DNA from: Yponomeuta sedellus
Lineage: Eukaryota > Arthropoda > Insecta > Lepidoptera > Yponomeutidae
NCBI GenBank assembly: GCA_934045075.1
Contig: OW203736.1
Coordinates: 7,455,109 to 7,519,108 of the forward strand
Length of the DNA stretch: 64,000 nucleotides
Reading direction: 5' to 3'
Below, piece after piece: positions 40,315 to 50,619 of the stretch. The position numbers were made by a program, and so were the translations under genes. Numbering within the stretch: the first letter of the stretch is position 1; each line of letters begins with the position of its first letter. A model generated the notes under the pieces. The model was not told where the DNA came from. It saw only the letters and a program-made list of their open reading frames with translations, and did not search any database.

Positions 40315-40840
40315 GTACCAATTTTTATCAGGTTCGATTGCCAGTGCGGGCATGTATATGACTTTGTGTACTTTAAAAATTTCGTACATCTGCGAATTTT
40401 TGTAGCAACACCACATGCTAAGTGTGAAGGAAAATACCATGAGGAAAATACCATGAGGAAACCCGCAGTTAGTTAGCTCCGCACGTATTGACTAAATAAA
40501 ATCTGTGTGCTATGCGGGCGGCTTGATAACTTCTGACAGTAAGTCCCGCCACTGTCTTACAATTCTCCACCAACCCGGACTTGGCCCCCATGGTGGAGAA
40601 TGATCTAACCTTTCTTGCAATGTAGGAAGAGTGCCGTGCCCCAGCAGTGAGGACATACAAAGGGTTGATATCGGCCGACTAAGCTGTCAGGATGGTATAG
40701 GTGTCTGGCAAGCCTACTCCATCTTAATCAATGTCCCAGGCACTACAGCGTCCGAGAGGTCCCTTCACCCATCTAGCATGAGTGAAGGTGCCAGTGTATT
40801 TTGTATAAATCATCTCATTACGTAGATGCAAAGGCCAAAG
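40315..40840 (+). mobile_element. T3 retroposon split by an R2 insertion
   Basis: The left half (40330-40507) has CAGGTTCGATTGCCAGTGCG and GTGAAGGAAAATACCATGAG with a 20-bp local duplication. The right half (40668-40840) resumes at GCCGACTAAGCTGTCAGGAT and ends in ATTACGTAGATGCAAAGGCC. The order matches uninterrupted T3 copies. Confidence 0.8.
40508..40668 (+). repeat. R2 inserted into T3
   Basis: Runs from CGGGCGGCTTGATAACTTCT to GGGTTGATATCG, sense on plus. The 3' end is complete and the 5' end truncated, which is how LINE-mobilised retroposons insert. Confidence 0.8.
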
Positions 40841-40954
40841 TTTTTTTCATGTGTTTGTTTACAATCGTTAGTTTTCTAAATCCACATAAAATAGGGCTTT
40901 TATACTTTTCAATATGAATAATTGAATAATTATAAGACAAATAAGTGGCATTTT

Positions 40955-41115
40955 TTCGAGCGCTTCCGCGCTTGGCAAGGCAGGTTGAGCCGTTGGTGCC
41001 GGCTGTCATGTAATGGCAGTCGTTAAGCATTTTAGAAGCCTTATGGACGGCTTGATAACTTCTGACAGTAAGGCCTGCCACTGTCTTACAATCCTCCACC
41101 AACCCGGACTTGTTA
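40955..41115 (+). repeat. R2 fragment
   Basis: Sense on plus from CGAGCGCTTCCGCGCTTGGC through GTCATGTAATGGCAGTCGTT to CCACCAACCCGGACTTG. The 3' end is missing where the LINE fragment begins. Confidence 0.75.
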
Positions 41116-41118
41116 TAT

Positions 41119-41520
41119 CGGTATGTCAATGCAGCGGAGAAAAGACCTCATACTCAGTATAAGGTTTGCACTCACAACACTGATTTTCAGCGAGGGCCTT
41201 CTGGTGACTCACGGAGCATCAAAACGGAACAAACATGCACTCACACTCACATATGCAGCCTTACTTACACCCATACAGGCACACTCACAAATATATACCT
41301 ATATACATGCATAGTGATAAATAATACACATTACGAATACTTAAGTAATTGTTTGGTACCTGCAATTTACAAAGGCCTCCCAGAGGAATTATGTAATAAG
41401 CACCTCAGAAAAGCACAATTTAAAAATATGCTTATGAGTTCTGTTAAGCAGTCTGTAGACATAAAATATTATATGGATAATTTTAGTTGTGTAGAAGATA
41501 ATGTTAATTTAGTAAGATAA
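41119..41520 (+). pseudogene. Jockey-type LINE ORF2 C-terminal fragment
   Basis: The last part reads LVPAIYKGLPEELCNKHLRK, AQFKNMLMSSVKQSVD and YYMDNF, the NKLPxEI...FKxxLK...YYxxxEF pattern that ends Jockey-like ORF2. The first 60 residues are low-complexity (THTHI, LTYTHTGT). No 5' part of the element is adjacent. Confidence 0.65.
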
Positions 41521-41529
41521 AAAGAACTG

Positions 41530-41834
41530 AGTGCTTAGTGCGAGTTTTTTAACTACTCGATCGCGTTAACGTAAACTCATATTTATATGGCATCGAAGAA
41601 GCGCCACCTAGCGACAAGTATGGAAATTAAAATTGCTGAGTGCGAGTTGTAATGGTTTACGTTGAGAAGTGAACACGTTTACCAGCCAAAACACGAATAA
41701 ACGCGAGTGCGAGTTGTACTGTGACAGCGTTTTGCCAGTTCGAACGGTTAACTTACTCATACTCACTACTCAATGCTCGATTAACGCGGTAGTAAAGTTA
41801 CTCGATTGGATCTGTCAAACTCGCACTAAGCACT
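41530..41834. mobile_element. CNG-target MITE, copy B
   Basis: 305 bp, inverted relative to copy A. Flanks are CTG on both sides (41527-41529, 41835-41837). The ends AGTGCTTAGTGCGAGTTT and complement are identical for 18 bp. Confidence 0.87.
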
Positions 41835-41837
41835 CTG

Positions 41838-42334
41838 TTACCAAGAGCTTGCCGATAAACTGCATTAGCAGTTTGGCAAACTATTGATGTTGTAATCTTG
41901 CATTGTTTATAGTGAATAAATATATAAATAATAAATAAATAATGAATACAATAATAGTGTTACCTAATAAATAATAAGACCCATTAAATATATAACTAAG
42001 TTTGTTTGAATCGATGGTTAGGTCTGAACGTCCTATAAAGGGGGTATTGTCATCATATAACCACCTATTCCACGGTAAACCCGCTGTACCGCTCAAACAC
42101 CATAACAGGATCATTCCAGCCAGTACCGAGCAACAGAGCGTTCCATATTAGCATAGTAATTAGCGATTCCACCATTACTATGCAAAAAGCTGCCGCTCAA
42201 ACACTTGTGCCCATCAAATATTAAATACTGGCTGAGGCCGGGATTTATACGTGGCATTTGACACTGGAAATTTTGAAAACAAAAAATGTTATGGTTTTTT
42301 TTTTTGTAAATTTTTTGTCTGTAACGTTTATATT
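41838..42334. other. no gene recognised
   Basis: AT-rich with TAAATAAATAA runs near 41920-41945. Nothing else supported. Confidence 0.4.
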
Positions 42335-42585
42335 GATTATGATGGCGTCGGTGCCGCAGCGGTTTGGCACGCTGACTGCAAAACCGAGGGTCTCGGTTTC
42401 GATCCCCGGCCGGCTCAAACTAGAAAACGAACTTTTCTAGTTTGTCTCGGGTCTTGGATGTTATCTATGCATTTATTGTATTAAATCTATCGTTGAGTTA
42501 GCACCTATAACACAAGTCATTTAGTTGTACTTGGTATAGGGCTAATGAGATCTGTGTAATATGTCCATGAATATTTATTTATTTA
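42335..42585 (+). mobile_element. T5 tRNA-headed retroposon
   Basis: GATGGCGTCGGTGCCGCAGC, GGTCTCGGTTTCGATCCCCG and CAAACTAGAAAACGAACTTT match the intron 2 copy at 16038. It ends near ATATGTCCATGAATATTTAT. Positions 42590-43040 are AT-rich and unassigned. Confidence 0.8.
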
Positions 42586-43045
42586 TTATTTATATGACTG
42601 AAAACCTAGGACAAACATAAGATACAGTAGATAAACTTTAAATTATTTGTTGCAGCGTCACTCGTAACGTAACCGGATAGAGTGCACGCGTGTAAAGGTT
42701 AATGTGTTGTGACTGTGCAAGGGCATAATTATACTTTACAAATAATAATTATGTTTAGTCTAGTTTCGTTATTATATTAAAAAGTAATTTATTATATTAT
42801 AACAACATTGTATAAAGAATAATTTTCACTTAGTTAAACATATGTTCAAATAGATAGAATATTTATTTCTGTACGCAGAAATTTTAGTAACGAATATTTA
42901 ATGTATCAAAATATAGTCTTAATAATCATCTTACAGGCAACCATAGCAGCTTCTTCCAGGCTACCATCTTCACAGTATCAGAGTTTCTGCGCTACATAAA
43001 ATAAGAAATAATAACTCTTAATTGACTTTAACTTAAACTAACGTA

Positions 43046-43389
43046 CAGTGCTACACAAGAAATAAGTCTCGCGGACGTACCTGCGCAGATGACTAAATTT
43101 TGGATGTGCGACAAGTTGATCGACCAATCAGATAGTTTCATTTTATGGCAGGCCGCGCACCTTTGTTGCTATTAGTTGATTCAACGTTCGCGATGCAGGT
43201 GACTATTTGTTTGGCAATATTAGCGTGAGCGAAATAGGTAGCGCTACTGCGGCAATCAATTCTGTACCTTAACCGTATGGGTTAAAGATCATGTTGAATG
43301 TACTTATAGCTTCGGGTACTTTCGTTACACTTCTTCCTAGTCTGCGCGAACGTAGATTCCCGAAGGGACTTTTATGATGTGTAGTACTG
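43046..43389. mobile_element. Tc1/mariner-type MITE, 344 bp, copy 1
   Basis: Ends CAGTGCTACACAAGAAATAA and (complement) CAGTACTACACATCATAAAA. TA flanks at 43044-43045 and 43390-43391. It matches 46957-47300 over its whole length in inverted orientation. No open frame of size. Positions 43392-43890 hold nothing recognised. Confidence 0.88.
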
Positions 43390-43894
43390 TAATTTCATTG
43401 AAGTGGGAGCTCACTTCATTATAATCATACTCGATTCACTCTGTTTAAGTAAACTCAGGGAGTCAATTCTCACATCGTTAGCAAATAAGTCGAATACGAC
43501 TCTAGGGCTTTGGCACTTGGAATTCTACGTAAAAAGTCGAGCGACAGCCAAAATTGTATTTTGGACGCCGTGTCAGATTGAATTCGAATGAGAAAATTTA
43601 TGTCTAAGACTCTGTCGAGTTGTCTTATCTTATTTCTATGCGACAAATGTGTTCCGTCTAAGCCTCCGAGTATTTTGCGTCTACGCTTTCAATTCGCATG
43701 GCCGAGAATCGAGCTCCCTGCTTCTCTTCTGTAGTATCTTAGAATTACACATAGTTTAACTTGTAATGTTCGTTAAATCGCAGTTTCTGTGCTACTTTGA
43801 ATTAGACCATATTAATTTTGATAGATTTTTTGATTTCACTTTATTTACGATTTTACTGAATTTACGATTCATCATCATCAACCCATCATGGCCC

Positions 43895-44255
43895 ATCAAG
43901 CGCTCGTGGCCTAGGCGAACCGAGTGATTGGAATCAATCACGTGGTTAAGCAACACAGGCGCAGTAAGGTACGGGATGGGTGAGCGTCCCGTGTCTACCG
44001 CTAGTGGCATTTTTCCGAGCGCTTCCGTGCTTCGCAAGGCACGTTAAGCCGTTGGTGCCGGCTGTCATATAATGGCAGTCGTTAAGCCATGTCAGAGGCC
44101 TTATGGGCGGCTTGATAACTTCTGACAGTAAGGCCCGCCACTGTCTTACAATCCTCCACCAACCCGGACTTGGCCCCCCTGGTGGAGTATGACCTAACCT
44201 TCCTGTGATGTAGGAAGAGACCCGTGCCCCAGCAGTGGGGACATATAAGGGTTGA
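43895..44255 (+). repeat. R2, nearly complete sense copy
   Basis: From AAGCGCTCGTGGCCTAGGCG through ATAATGGCAGTCGTTAAGCC and CCTCCACCAACCCGGACTTG to AAGGGTTGATAACG. It shows the whole layout: head with a TGGCCTAG A-box-like motif, body and constant end. Confidence 0.82.
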
Positions 44256-44261
44256 TAACGT

Positions 44262-44625
44262 AACCCATCATGTCTCCACCGAGGGGCTCGGGCCTCTTTC
44301 CTAAGGAAGGTATAGGCCATACACCACCATGGGAGTCAAGTCCGGGTTGGTGGAGGCTTGTAAGACTAGTAGCTGGTCTTACTGTCAGAAGTTTTCAAGT
44401 AGCCCTAAGGCCTCTGACTTGGCTTAACGACGGCATTCTGTCGACGGCAGCCGGCACCAACTGCTTAGCGTGCTTTGCGAAGCACGCAACCGATCGGAAA
44501 AATGCCACTAGCTTTAGTCATAGACGTTCACCCATGCATGCACGCCCTGTGTTGCTTAACCTTCGTGATCGTTTAAGATCACTCTGGCAGTCGGAGCAAC
44601 GAGCGATTCGAATACGAATTTACGA
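44262..44625 (-). repeat. R2 variant b, head to head with R2
   Basis: Starts 6 bp after the neighbouring R2 ends, in the opposite direction: GTCTCCACCGAGGGGCTCGG, GGGAGTCAAGTCCGGGTTGG, CTGTCGACGGCAGCCGGC and CGTGATCGTTTAAGATCACT. The two constant ends face each other. Confidence 0.78.
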
Positions 44626-44894
44626 ATACGAGCGTTAATCTCTTAAAAATACAACAAATCCCTGACGTATATTTCGGTACGTGATTTTCGCGTTAATTAG
44701 TTGGGCTAATCGCTGAAAAAAGGTCCTCGTGTGCCACTGAAATTTGAGCTCTAAATCTAACATTGTAAGGTCTACATACGGTCGCATACTTTTTGAGGTT
44801 TGTTTGGTCCAAATATTTTAGCTTGTTAAATGTTATAGAGCTTAGATTATACCTCAAACGGATATTCTGATACAGTATGATTTTAATTTTAAAC

Positions 44895-45140
44895 ATCGTT
44901 CGTTATCAACCCTTGTATGTCCCCACTGCTGAGGCACGGGTTTTTTCCTGCATCGCAGGAAGATTAGGCCATACTCCACCACGGGGGCCAAGTCCGGGTT
45001 GGTGGAGGATTGTAAGACAGTGGTGGGCCTTACTGTCAGAAGTTATCAAGCCACCCACGGCCTCTGACATGGCTTGACGACTGCCATTACATGACAGCTG
45101 GTACCAACGGCTTAACGTGCCTTGCGAAGCACGGAATAAT
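44895..45140 (-). repeat. R2 fragment
   Basis: On plus from GTTATCAACCCTTGTATGTC to GCCTTGCGAAGCACGGAA, losing the head third of the family. Confidence 0.75.
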
Positions 45141-45249
45141 TTGAAACGAAGTGTCTGGATACGTCTAAAAGACACAGATCTTAAAAGGGCAATTCTATAA
45201 GCACTGTTAAACCTTGATTTGTCTTTTCTGAGCATATTTCTGTAAATTA

Positions 45250-45425
45250 TACTATTTTTATTTTTAATGCACTACCCCGTGCTAAGGACAATTTCAAAAA
45301 CCTATTTAGAGGCTAAAAATTCCACCCATGCCGGGATTCGAACCCGCGACCTCTGGCTATCCGTGCCAGCGCTCTTTCCAACTGAGCTAATGGGTCACCC
45401 ATTAGCTCAGTTGGAAAGAGCTGTT
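45250..45425 (-). mobile_element. T1 retroposon with terminal fold-back
   Basis: Minus strand: hairpin tail, GGGTTCGAATCCCGGCATGG and a full tRNA-like core. At 45378-45395 the A-box end folds back on 45396-45420 (GGGTCACCCATTAGCTCAGT on plus). The second arm is truncated after 30 bp. Confidence 0.82.
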
Positions 45426-45454
45426 TCTGTAAAGTTCATTTTCATCAACATCAT

Positions 45455-45910
45455 AATCAGCAGGTGTCAGCCCACTGCTGGACAAAGGCCTCTCTCAACA
45501 CACGCCACTGAACCCGATCTTCAGCGCTTCTCTTCCAGTCACTGCCCGCCGCTTTACGAATGTCGTAGCTCCACCTGGGTCTCGATTCTATTAGTGCGTT
45601 ATAGTGCCATGACAGATACATGCTCGGGTCCCGTGGCCTGTTTCTTCATACCATTAACGCCTAGAAGGTTCGATGTATGTGCACGCGAAGACTTGAAGCA
45701 GAAACGAAATTAAATTAAAACTGCATGTTCATGCGGTTGTCATGTACCACAATGCCTTAGCAGAATCTGGGTACAGGGTGGCCTACGCTACGTTTCTCAT
45801 GCACGGTCTCCACTCAAGAACTAGTCTACCCCAACGGATATCGATCTTGCGGCGGATATGACCCGTCCACTGCTACTTTAGTTTGATAATCCGCTGTAAA
45901 GTTCATTAAG
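45455..45910 (-). mobile_element. LINE tails, two RTE-like segments
   Basis: 45460-45610 (CAGCCCACTGCTGGACAAAG, AACACACGCCACTGAACCCG) and 45770-45900 (CACGGTCTCCACTCAAGAAC, GACCCGTCCACTGCTACTTT) are complements of the C-terminal coding region of RTE-like ORFs. They are broken by T6-like sequence (CTGGGTCTCGATTCTATTAG). Confidence 0.6.
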
Positions 45911-46019
45911 ACCGTATGCGAATTGCCTAGAGAGACCCTGTCAGTATTTGTTACCTTCTGGATTCCAGTCTAATTATTGCTTCATAGTGTTAAATTACAA
46001 CAAGCTTGGGTTTGAAATG

Positions 46020-46365
46020 AAATGAAAAGGTTTTATTCAAAGTAGCGCAGAAACTGCGGCTTAATGAACTTTACAATTCAATCTAGGTGTCCATTTCAAG
46101 ATCTAGATTATTTTGGAGAAAAATTGGACAATAAAACCCCAAGCTTAGTCTTTTCAAAGTTCGCAATTAACAGAGTTTACATAATTATATATTATTACAC
46201 GTAGAGTGTCATCTAAATAATACTTTGTCTTACAGTACTCCTTTTGGCATGAAGTATATTTAACACAGTTTTTGAACTGCGTTTCAGCCAAGCTTAATAT
46301 ATCTTCAGGGATTTTATTACAGGAACGTATACAAAGCCCCATGAAGGTGGTCATAGATCTCTACC
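46020..46365 (-). mobile_element. Jockey-like LINE 3' end with ORF remnant
   Basis: The minus frame reads MGLCIRSCNKIPEDILSLAE, TQFKNCVKY and KTKYYLDDTL, the C-terminal NKxPxxI...FKxxV...YYxxDD pattern. It is followed by 3' UTR with TGTAAAGTTCATTAAGCCGC. A related 3' end lies at 51640. Confidence 0.68.
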
Positions 46366-46659
46366 TACTAATTTCTTAACTTCACGTGGACGTGAAGTAG
46401 GTATGCTTGTAAAGTAAAACCTTGTGAGGGGAGCCGGAGTGCAAGCCCGTCCTATCTTCTGGTGTTTCACGTCAAGGTACTCGTACATGTCCAGCTAATA
46501 AGGCTTTAAGTAATGAGATTAATATTGAACATCATCAGTCGGTTAACACCTGGTGGTGTTAGGTAGCCACTAATAAGCTGGATCGTGGTCGAATTATCAT
46601 TATCATGAAGTTATGAAAACTGACGTGCGTAGAATATGCTCACGCTGACAACTACATAC

Positions 46660-46880
46660 ATTTAAAAACCTATTTAGAGGCTAAAAATATCACCCATGCC
46701 GGGATTCGAACCCGCAACCTCTGGCTATCCGTGCCAGCGCTCTACCAATTGAGCGCTGGCACGGATAGCCAGAGGTTGCGGGTTCGAATCCCGGCATGGG
46801 TGAAATTTTTAGCCTCTAAATAGGTTTTTACATTTGTCCTTAGCACGGGTTAGTGCATTAAAAATAAAAATAGTATAACT
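46660..46880. mobile_element. T1 inverted pair, near-perfect tRNA-like palindrome
   Basis: Arms 46666-46742 and 46749-46830 differ at very few positions and are separated by about 6 bp. Each arm has the B-box half (GGTTCGAATCCCGGCATGGG) and anticodon arm; the A-box half is lost from both. The T1 hairpin tail follows on the right (46840-46878). Confidence 0.88.
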
Positions 46881-46894
46881 ACATGCATTTTATA

Positions 46895-47550
46895 GTTATA
46901 ATATTAAACGCGTCTACTCGCGATTATTTATTAGGTAAAACGTAATAACCCTGTTACAGTACGACACATCATAAAGGTCCCTTCGGGAATCTTCGTTCGC
47001 GCAGACTAGGAAGAAGTGTAACGAAAGTACCCGAAGCTATAAGTACATTCAACATGATCTTTAACCGATATGGTTAAGGTGCAGAATTGATTGCCGCAGT
47101 AGCGCTTCCTATGTCGCTCACGCTAATATTGCCAAACTAATAGTCACCTGCATCGATGACGTTGAATAAACCAATAGCAACAAAGGCGCGCGGCCTGCCA
47201 TAAAATGAAACTATCTGATTGGTCGATCAAATTGCCGCACATCCGAAATTTGGTCATCTGCGCAGGTACATCCTCGGGACTTATTTCTTGTGTAGCACTG
47301 TACGCGCCTTATCACGGGACCTGTCCGTGGGCGTAGTGAGTGTTGTGTGTTGGCCAGCAAAAATTATAAGTGACTACCCACAATAATTTTGTGTACTTGC
47401 CACTTCAGTCTACCCGAGAACATGGTAACTGTAACGCTGCCGAAACGTCGGGAAAAAAGGTAATTGCGTTTTACCTAATAAATGACCGCGATTAGATCCG
47501 TTTAATATTAACTATTAATGAGCATCGCGAATCATTAAGAAATACTATTA
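46895..47550. mobile_element. FBa element enclosing a MITE
   Basis: Left arm 46905-46955 (TATTAAACGCGTCTACTCGC, ATTAGGTAAAACGTAATAAC) is complementary to 47465-47512. The centre CTGCCGAAACGTCGGG lies at 47446. It ends in the 38-bp extension (CGCGAATCATTAAGAAATAC). No clean target duplication was found. Confidence 0.7.
46957..47300. mobile_element. Tc1/mariner-type MITE, 344 bp, copy 2
   Basis: TA flanks at 46955-46956 and 47301-47302. It is inverted relative to the copy at 43046 and has the same length. It sits inside FBa sequence, so it inserted later than that element. Positions 47551-48014 hold nothing recognised. Confidence 0.88.
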
Positions 47551-48014
47551 CAAAGATTTAACATTAAAATTGTCCATATTTAAAACTTTGAACCAATAAA
47601 TCACTTACGAAAAACATGGTGTATGTTAAAGTTAATCAATAATTACAATTATTCATTGCCTGAAACTGAAACTTTTGTATTATTTTAAATAGTGTACACA
47701 ATAAAGATTGTATGCACAATATTCTTATTATATCTCACGGAACCTAAAAATAATCCAAATTTAAAATACGGGATATTTGGCAAAGCCCCACAATATTCAT
47801 CTCATTAACATAGGAATTCATCCTCCTAATAGTCACCAGTCAATCCGGAGGGAAAAGCCAATAATATAATTCAATTTCCGCTCTCCCACCGCGTATGGTT
47901 CATTTCCAGCGGATTCCTTTCAGATTTGCACGTGAAAATTATTCCAGGCTGGTACAAGAGTCTGGCAACACTGCATCCGTTACGCGTCGTGTAATTGACG
48001 GAAATAGGGGATGT

Positions 48015-48178
48015 ACGAGTATTAGCTAAGGGCAAGATAAAAAGTACCCGGAACCGGCGAGCGTGCATGCAACGACTTATGAATGATGAAGCGAAGGTGA
48101 TCTGTCAGAATCGTGGCAAGTGGCAGGCCCTGGTCTTTGCCTACCCCTCTGGGATACAGGCGTGAGGTTATGTTATCT
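48015..48178 (-). repeat. F10 dispersed repeat
   Basis: Minus strand: ACCTCACGCCTGTATCCCAG, AGGGGTAGGCAAAGACCAGG, TAAGTCGTTGCATGCACGCT. This copy keeps the spacer GTATCCCAGAGGGG that is shortened at 23176. Positions 48180-48715 hold nothing recognised apart from an FBa-like TTAAGAAATACTATTATTAT near 48598. Confidence 0.65.
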
Positions 48179-48729
48179 TTTAGTTTTTTATTTGAGGCAA
48201 CGAATAATCTGAACACTATTTCTCTACTTCATTTGAATAAGCATACACAGAAGCCAACGAGCAAGGAAAACACTAGCATTATTGATTAATTGAACCACTT
48301 TATGAAAAAGTGAAACTTTGTATATTTACAAAACAAAAAACATTTTTAAAAGGCTAACTTTCCATTAAACATTTTTTTAAATGAAAAAAATTTAGGTACA
48401 ATTTTTTTGCAGTTTATCCGTTCAGTTGTGTCAGACTGCCAATTATAATCAATGGTAGAATTCGAAATCTCATTATATGAATGATTCCGTTTTTACTAAA
48501 CTTTCTATTTCTTTTACTGTTAGTTTAACCAAACAAAAGCGTGTTAGCTCGGTTTTTTTACAGTATAATAATTTATATTAGACCCGTTTGGAAGTCGTTA
48601 AGAAATACTATTATTATATTAGAAATAGTGCCAAAATTTATTCCTCGGTTGTTTACATGTTTAAGATATAACGAACTATATTATTATTTATTAACTAGTT
48701 GCATACTTGTAGGAACCGGATGTATTTAA

Positions 48730-49329
48730 CATATTTTAAACTTTCGTTACTTGTACACATAGTTAGAATATTTTTGGGGCTTAATTGCTATTTTACCTCG
48801 ACGTTTCGACGACATTACAGTCGGTCACGAGAAAACTGATGGCTGGCACCCGAGTGCTTAGTGCGAGTTTGACAGATCCAATCGAATAACTTTACTACTG
48901 CGTTAATCGAGCATCGAGTAGTGAGTATGAGTAAGTTAACCGTTCGAACTGGCAAAACGCTGTCACAGTTCAACTCGCACTCGCGTTTATTCGTGTTTTG
49001 GCTGGTGAACGTGTTCACTTCTCAACGTAAACCATTACGATATTACCATTACGTAAACCATTTTGTGCGAGTTGCACTCAGCAATTTTAATTTCCATACT
49101 TGTCGCTAGGTAGCGCTTCCTCGATGATGGCATAGAAATATGAGTTTACGTTAACGCGATCGAGTAGTACAACTCGCACTAAGCACGCTGTTCGCATCTT
49201 CGGCTCATGAGGTTTCAGACTACCCTCAATCAGCAATCACAAAGCACTATTAGGGTTGCGACACACTACACTGACAATGTCGGACAATAAGCCATGCGAC
49301 TACGCGATTAAGCCCCGAAAATATTCTAA
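48730..49329 (-). mobile_element. FBb retroposon, copy 3, carrying a MITE
   Basis: Flanked by the perfect 13-bp direct repeat CGGATGTATTTAA (48717-48729, 49330-49342). Without the MITE it is about 262 bp. The left side holds the long arm and the right side has a short inverted arm (ACTACGCGATTAAGCCCCGA). The sense unit reads on minus. Confidence 0.85.
48853..49187. mobile_element. CNG-target MITE, copy C, nested in FBb
   Basis: 335 bp because of a local duplication of about 30 bp near 49035-49060. Flanks are CCG at left and CTG at right. The uninterrupted FBb copy at 5626-5645 reads CACCCGTTCGCATC, so the original site was CCG. Confidence 0.88.
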
Positions 49330-49434
49330 CGGATGTATTTAATCTAAAAATATCGCTTTTAAAACTCTGAAGACTTAAGTATGCATATGCATGTATCCTA
49401 AAGGTCAATATGCCGATCACTCTAGAACATTTAA

Positions 49435-49640
49435 CATAACATAAAATTTACAGACAGGCACATACATTGATTCTGGCCCCACACTAGGATACCCTGTGTC
49501 GTGGGAACCAGAAACAACGACATCTCAAACATGTAAACATCCAAGACCTGGGGTTTATTTTTGTCTCCAGCCGGGGTTCGAACCCAGGACCTCTTGCATG
49601 GTAGGCAGATGCTCTACCGCTACGCCACAGAGGTCGTCAA
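49435..49640 (-). mobile_element. T4 tRNA-headed retroposon, complete
   Basis: Minus strand: GACCTCTGTGGCGTAGCGGT, CTGCCTACCATGCAAGAGG and GGGTTCGAACCCCGGCTGG. The loop CTACCAT on a TGC/GCA stem resembles glycine tRNA. The tail runs from CCAGGTCTTGGATGTTTACA to TATGTTATGTTAAATG. It also has the order A box, B box, non-tRNA body. Confidence 0.85.
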
Positions 49641-49664
49641 GACGATAAAGACAGAAGGACGATG

Positions 49665-49760
49665 GGTCGGTTTTGAATTGACAATTTCACTAGGTAAATA
49701 CTTACTATCGTTCAGACACGATCTTTGCTGATAAATTTAAAGAGACAGCGCTACAGTTTA
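49665..49760. repeat. MITE end fragment
   Basis: GGGTCGGTTTTGAATTGACA and TTTCACTAGGTAAATACTTA resemble the ends of the 54995 element. The other end is absent. Confidence 0.5.
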
Positions 49761-49889
49761 GTATTTACTTAGCGTAATTCTCAATCCAAAAATTGGTACA
49801 GGTAATTGGTACAGAAATGCATAACAAGTTTAAAATATTAGTCATAAGTAAAATTTTTAAACTTGTTATGCATTTCTCAAGCAATTATT

Positions 49890-49985
49890 TTCAAAAACCT
49901 CTTTAGAGGCTATATTTAAAAATCTATTTAAATTTGTTCCTTAGCACGGGTTAGTGCATTAAAAATAAAAATAGTATAATCAATT
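49890..49985 (+). repeat. T1 tail fragment
   Basis: TTCCTTAGCACGGGTTAGTG plus TTAAAAATAAAAATAGTAT, preceded by remnants of AACCTCTTTAGAGGCT. A 5'-truncated T1 insertion with no tRNA-like core. Confidence 0.65.
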
Positions 49986-50254
49986 ATTTTCAGACAATGT
50001 CCAATGTTGACAAGGGAACAGTGTAAGCGAATCCTTTATAGAAAATTCCCTCTAATCTAAAATCTTTAATAAAGTGAACGGCATTTTCAAGTGCCTTTTT
50101 ATGACGCTTTAAATTGATTTTTTTTATTATAGATAGGCGTTTATTCATTCAATTGACACCTTTTTGGGAACAACGAGTGTTCATATCAAAAGTTACGTCC
50201 GTAAACTTAAATCTTAATGAGGGAATCATAATTTCACGATAGTATGCACTTGGA

Positions 50255-50615
50255 AGCGGTCGTGGCCTAGTCGAACCGAGTGAATATAATCAATCTTGAG
50301 TCAAGCAACGACAGGCGCGGTCAAGTGCAAGATGGGTGACAGTCCCGTGACTACCGCTAGTGGCATCTTTTCTGAGCGCTTCCGCGTGCTTCCCAAGGCA
50401 CGTTAAGCCGTTGGTGCGGGTTGTCATGTAATGGCAGTCGTTAAGTCACTATAGTGGCTTTATGGGGCGGCTTGATAACTTCTGACAGTAAAGCTCGCCA
50501 CTGTCTTACAATCCTCCAGCAACCCAAACTTGGCCCCGATGGTGGAGTATGGCCTAACCTTCCTGCGATGCAGGAAGTGCCCCAGAAGTGAGGGCATACA
50601 AGGGTTGATATCAAT
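50255..50615 (+). repeat. R2, nearly complete sense copy
   Basis: From GAAGCGGTCGTGGCCTAGTC through GTCATGTAATGGCAGTCGTT to CAAGGGTTGATATCA. The head, body and constant end are present with small deletions. Confidence 0.8.
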
Positions 50616-50619
50616 GTAA

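Noticed and set aside
49435..49640. Possible functional tRNA-Gly gene on the minus strand
   Set aside because: The head is followed by the T4 body and other copies share it; the stem has mismatches. It is a tRNA-derived retroposon, not a tRNA gene.
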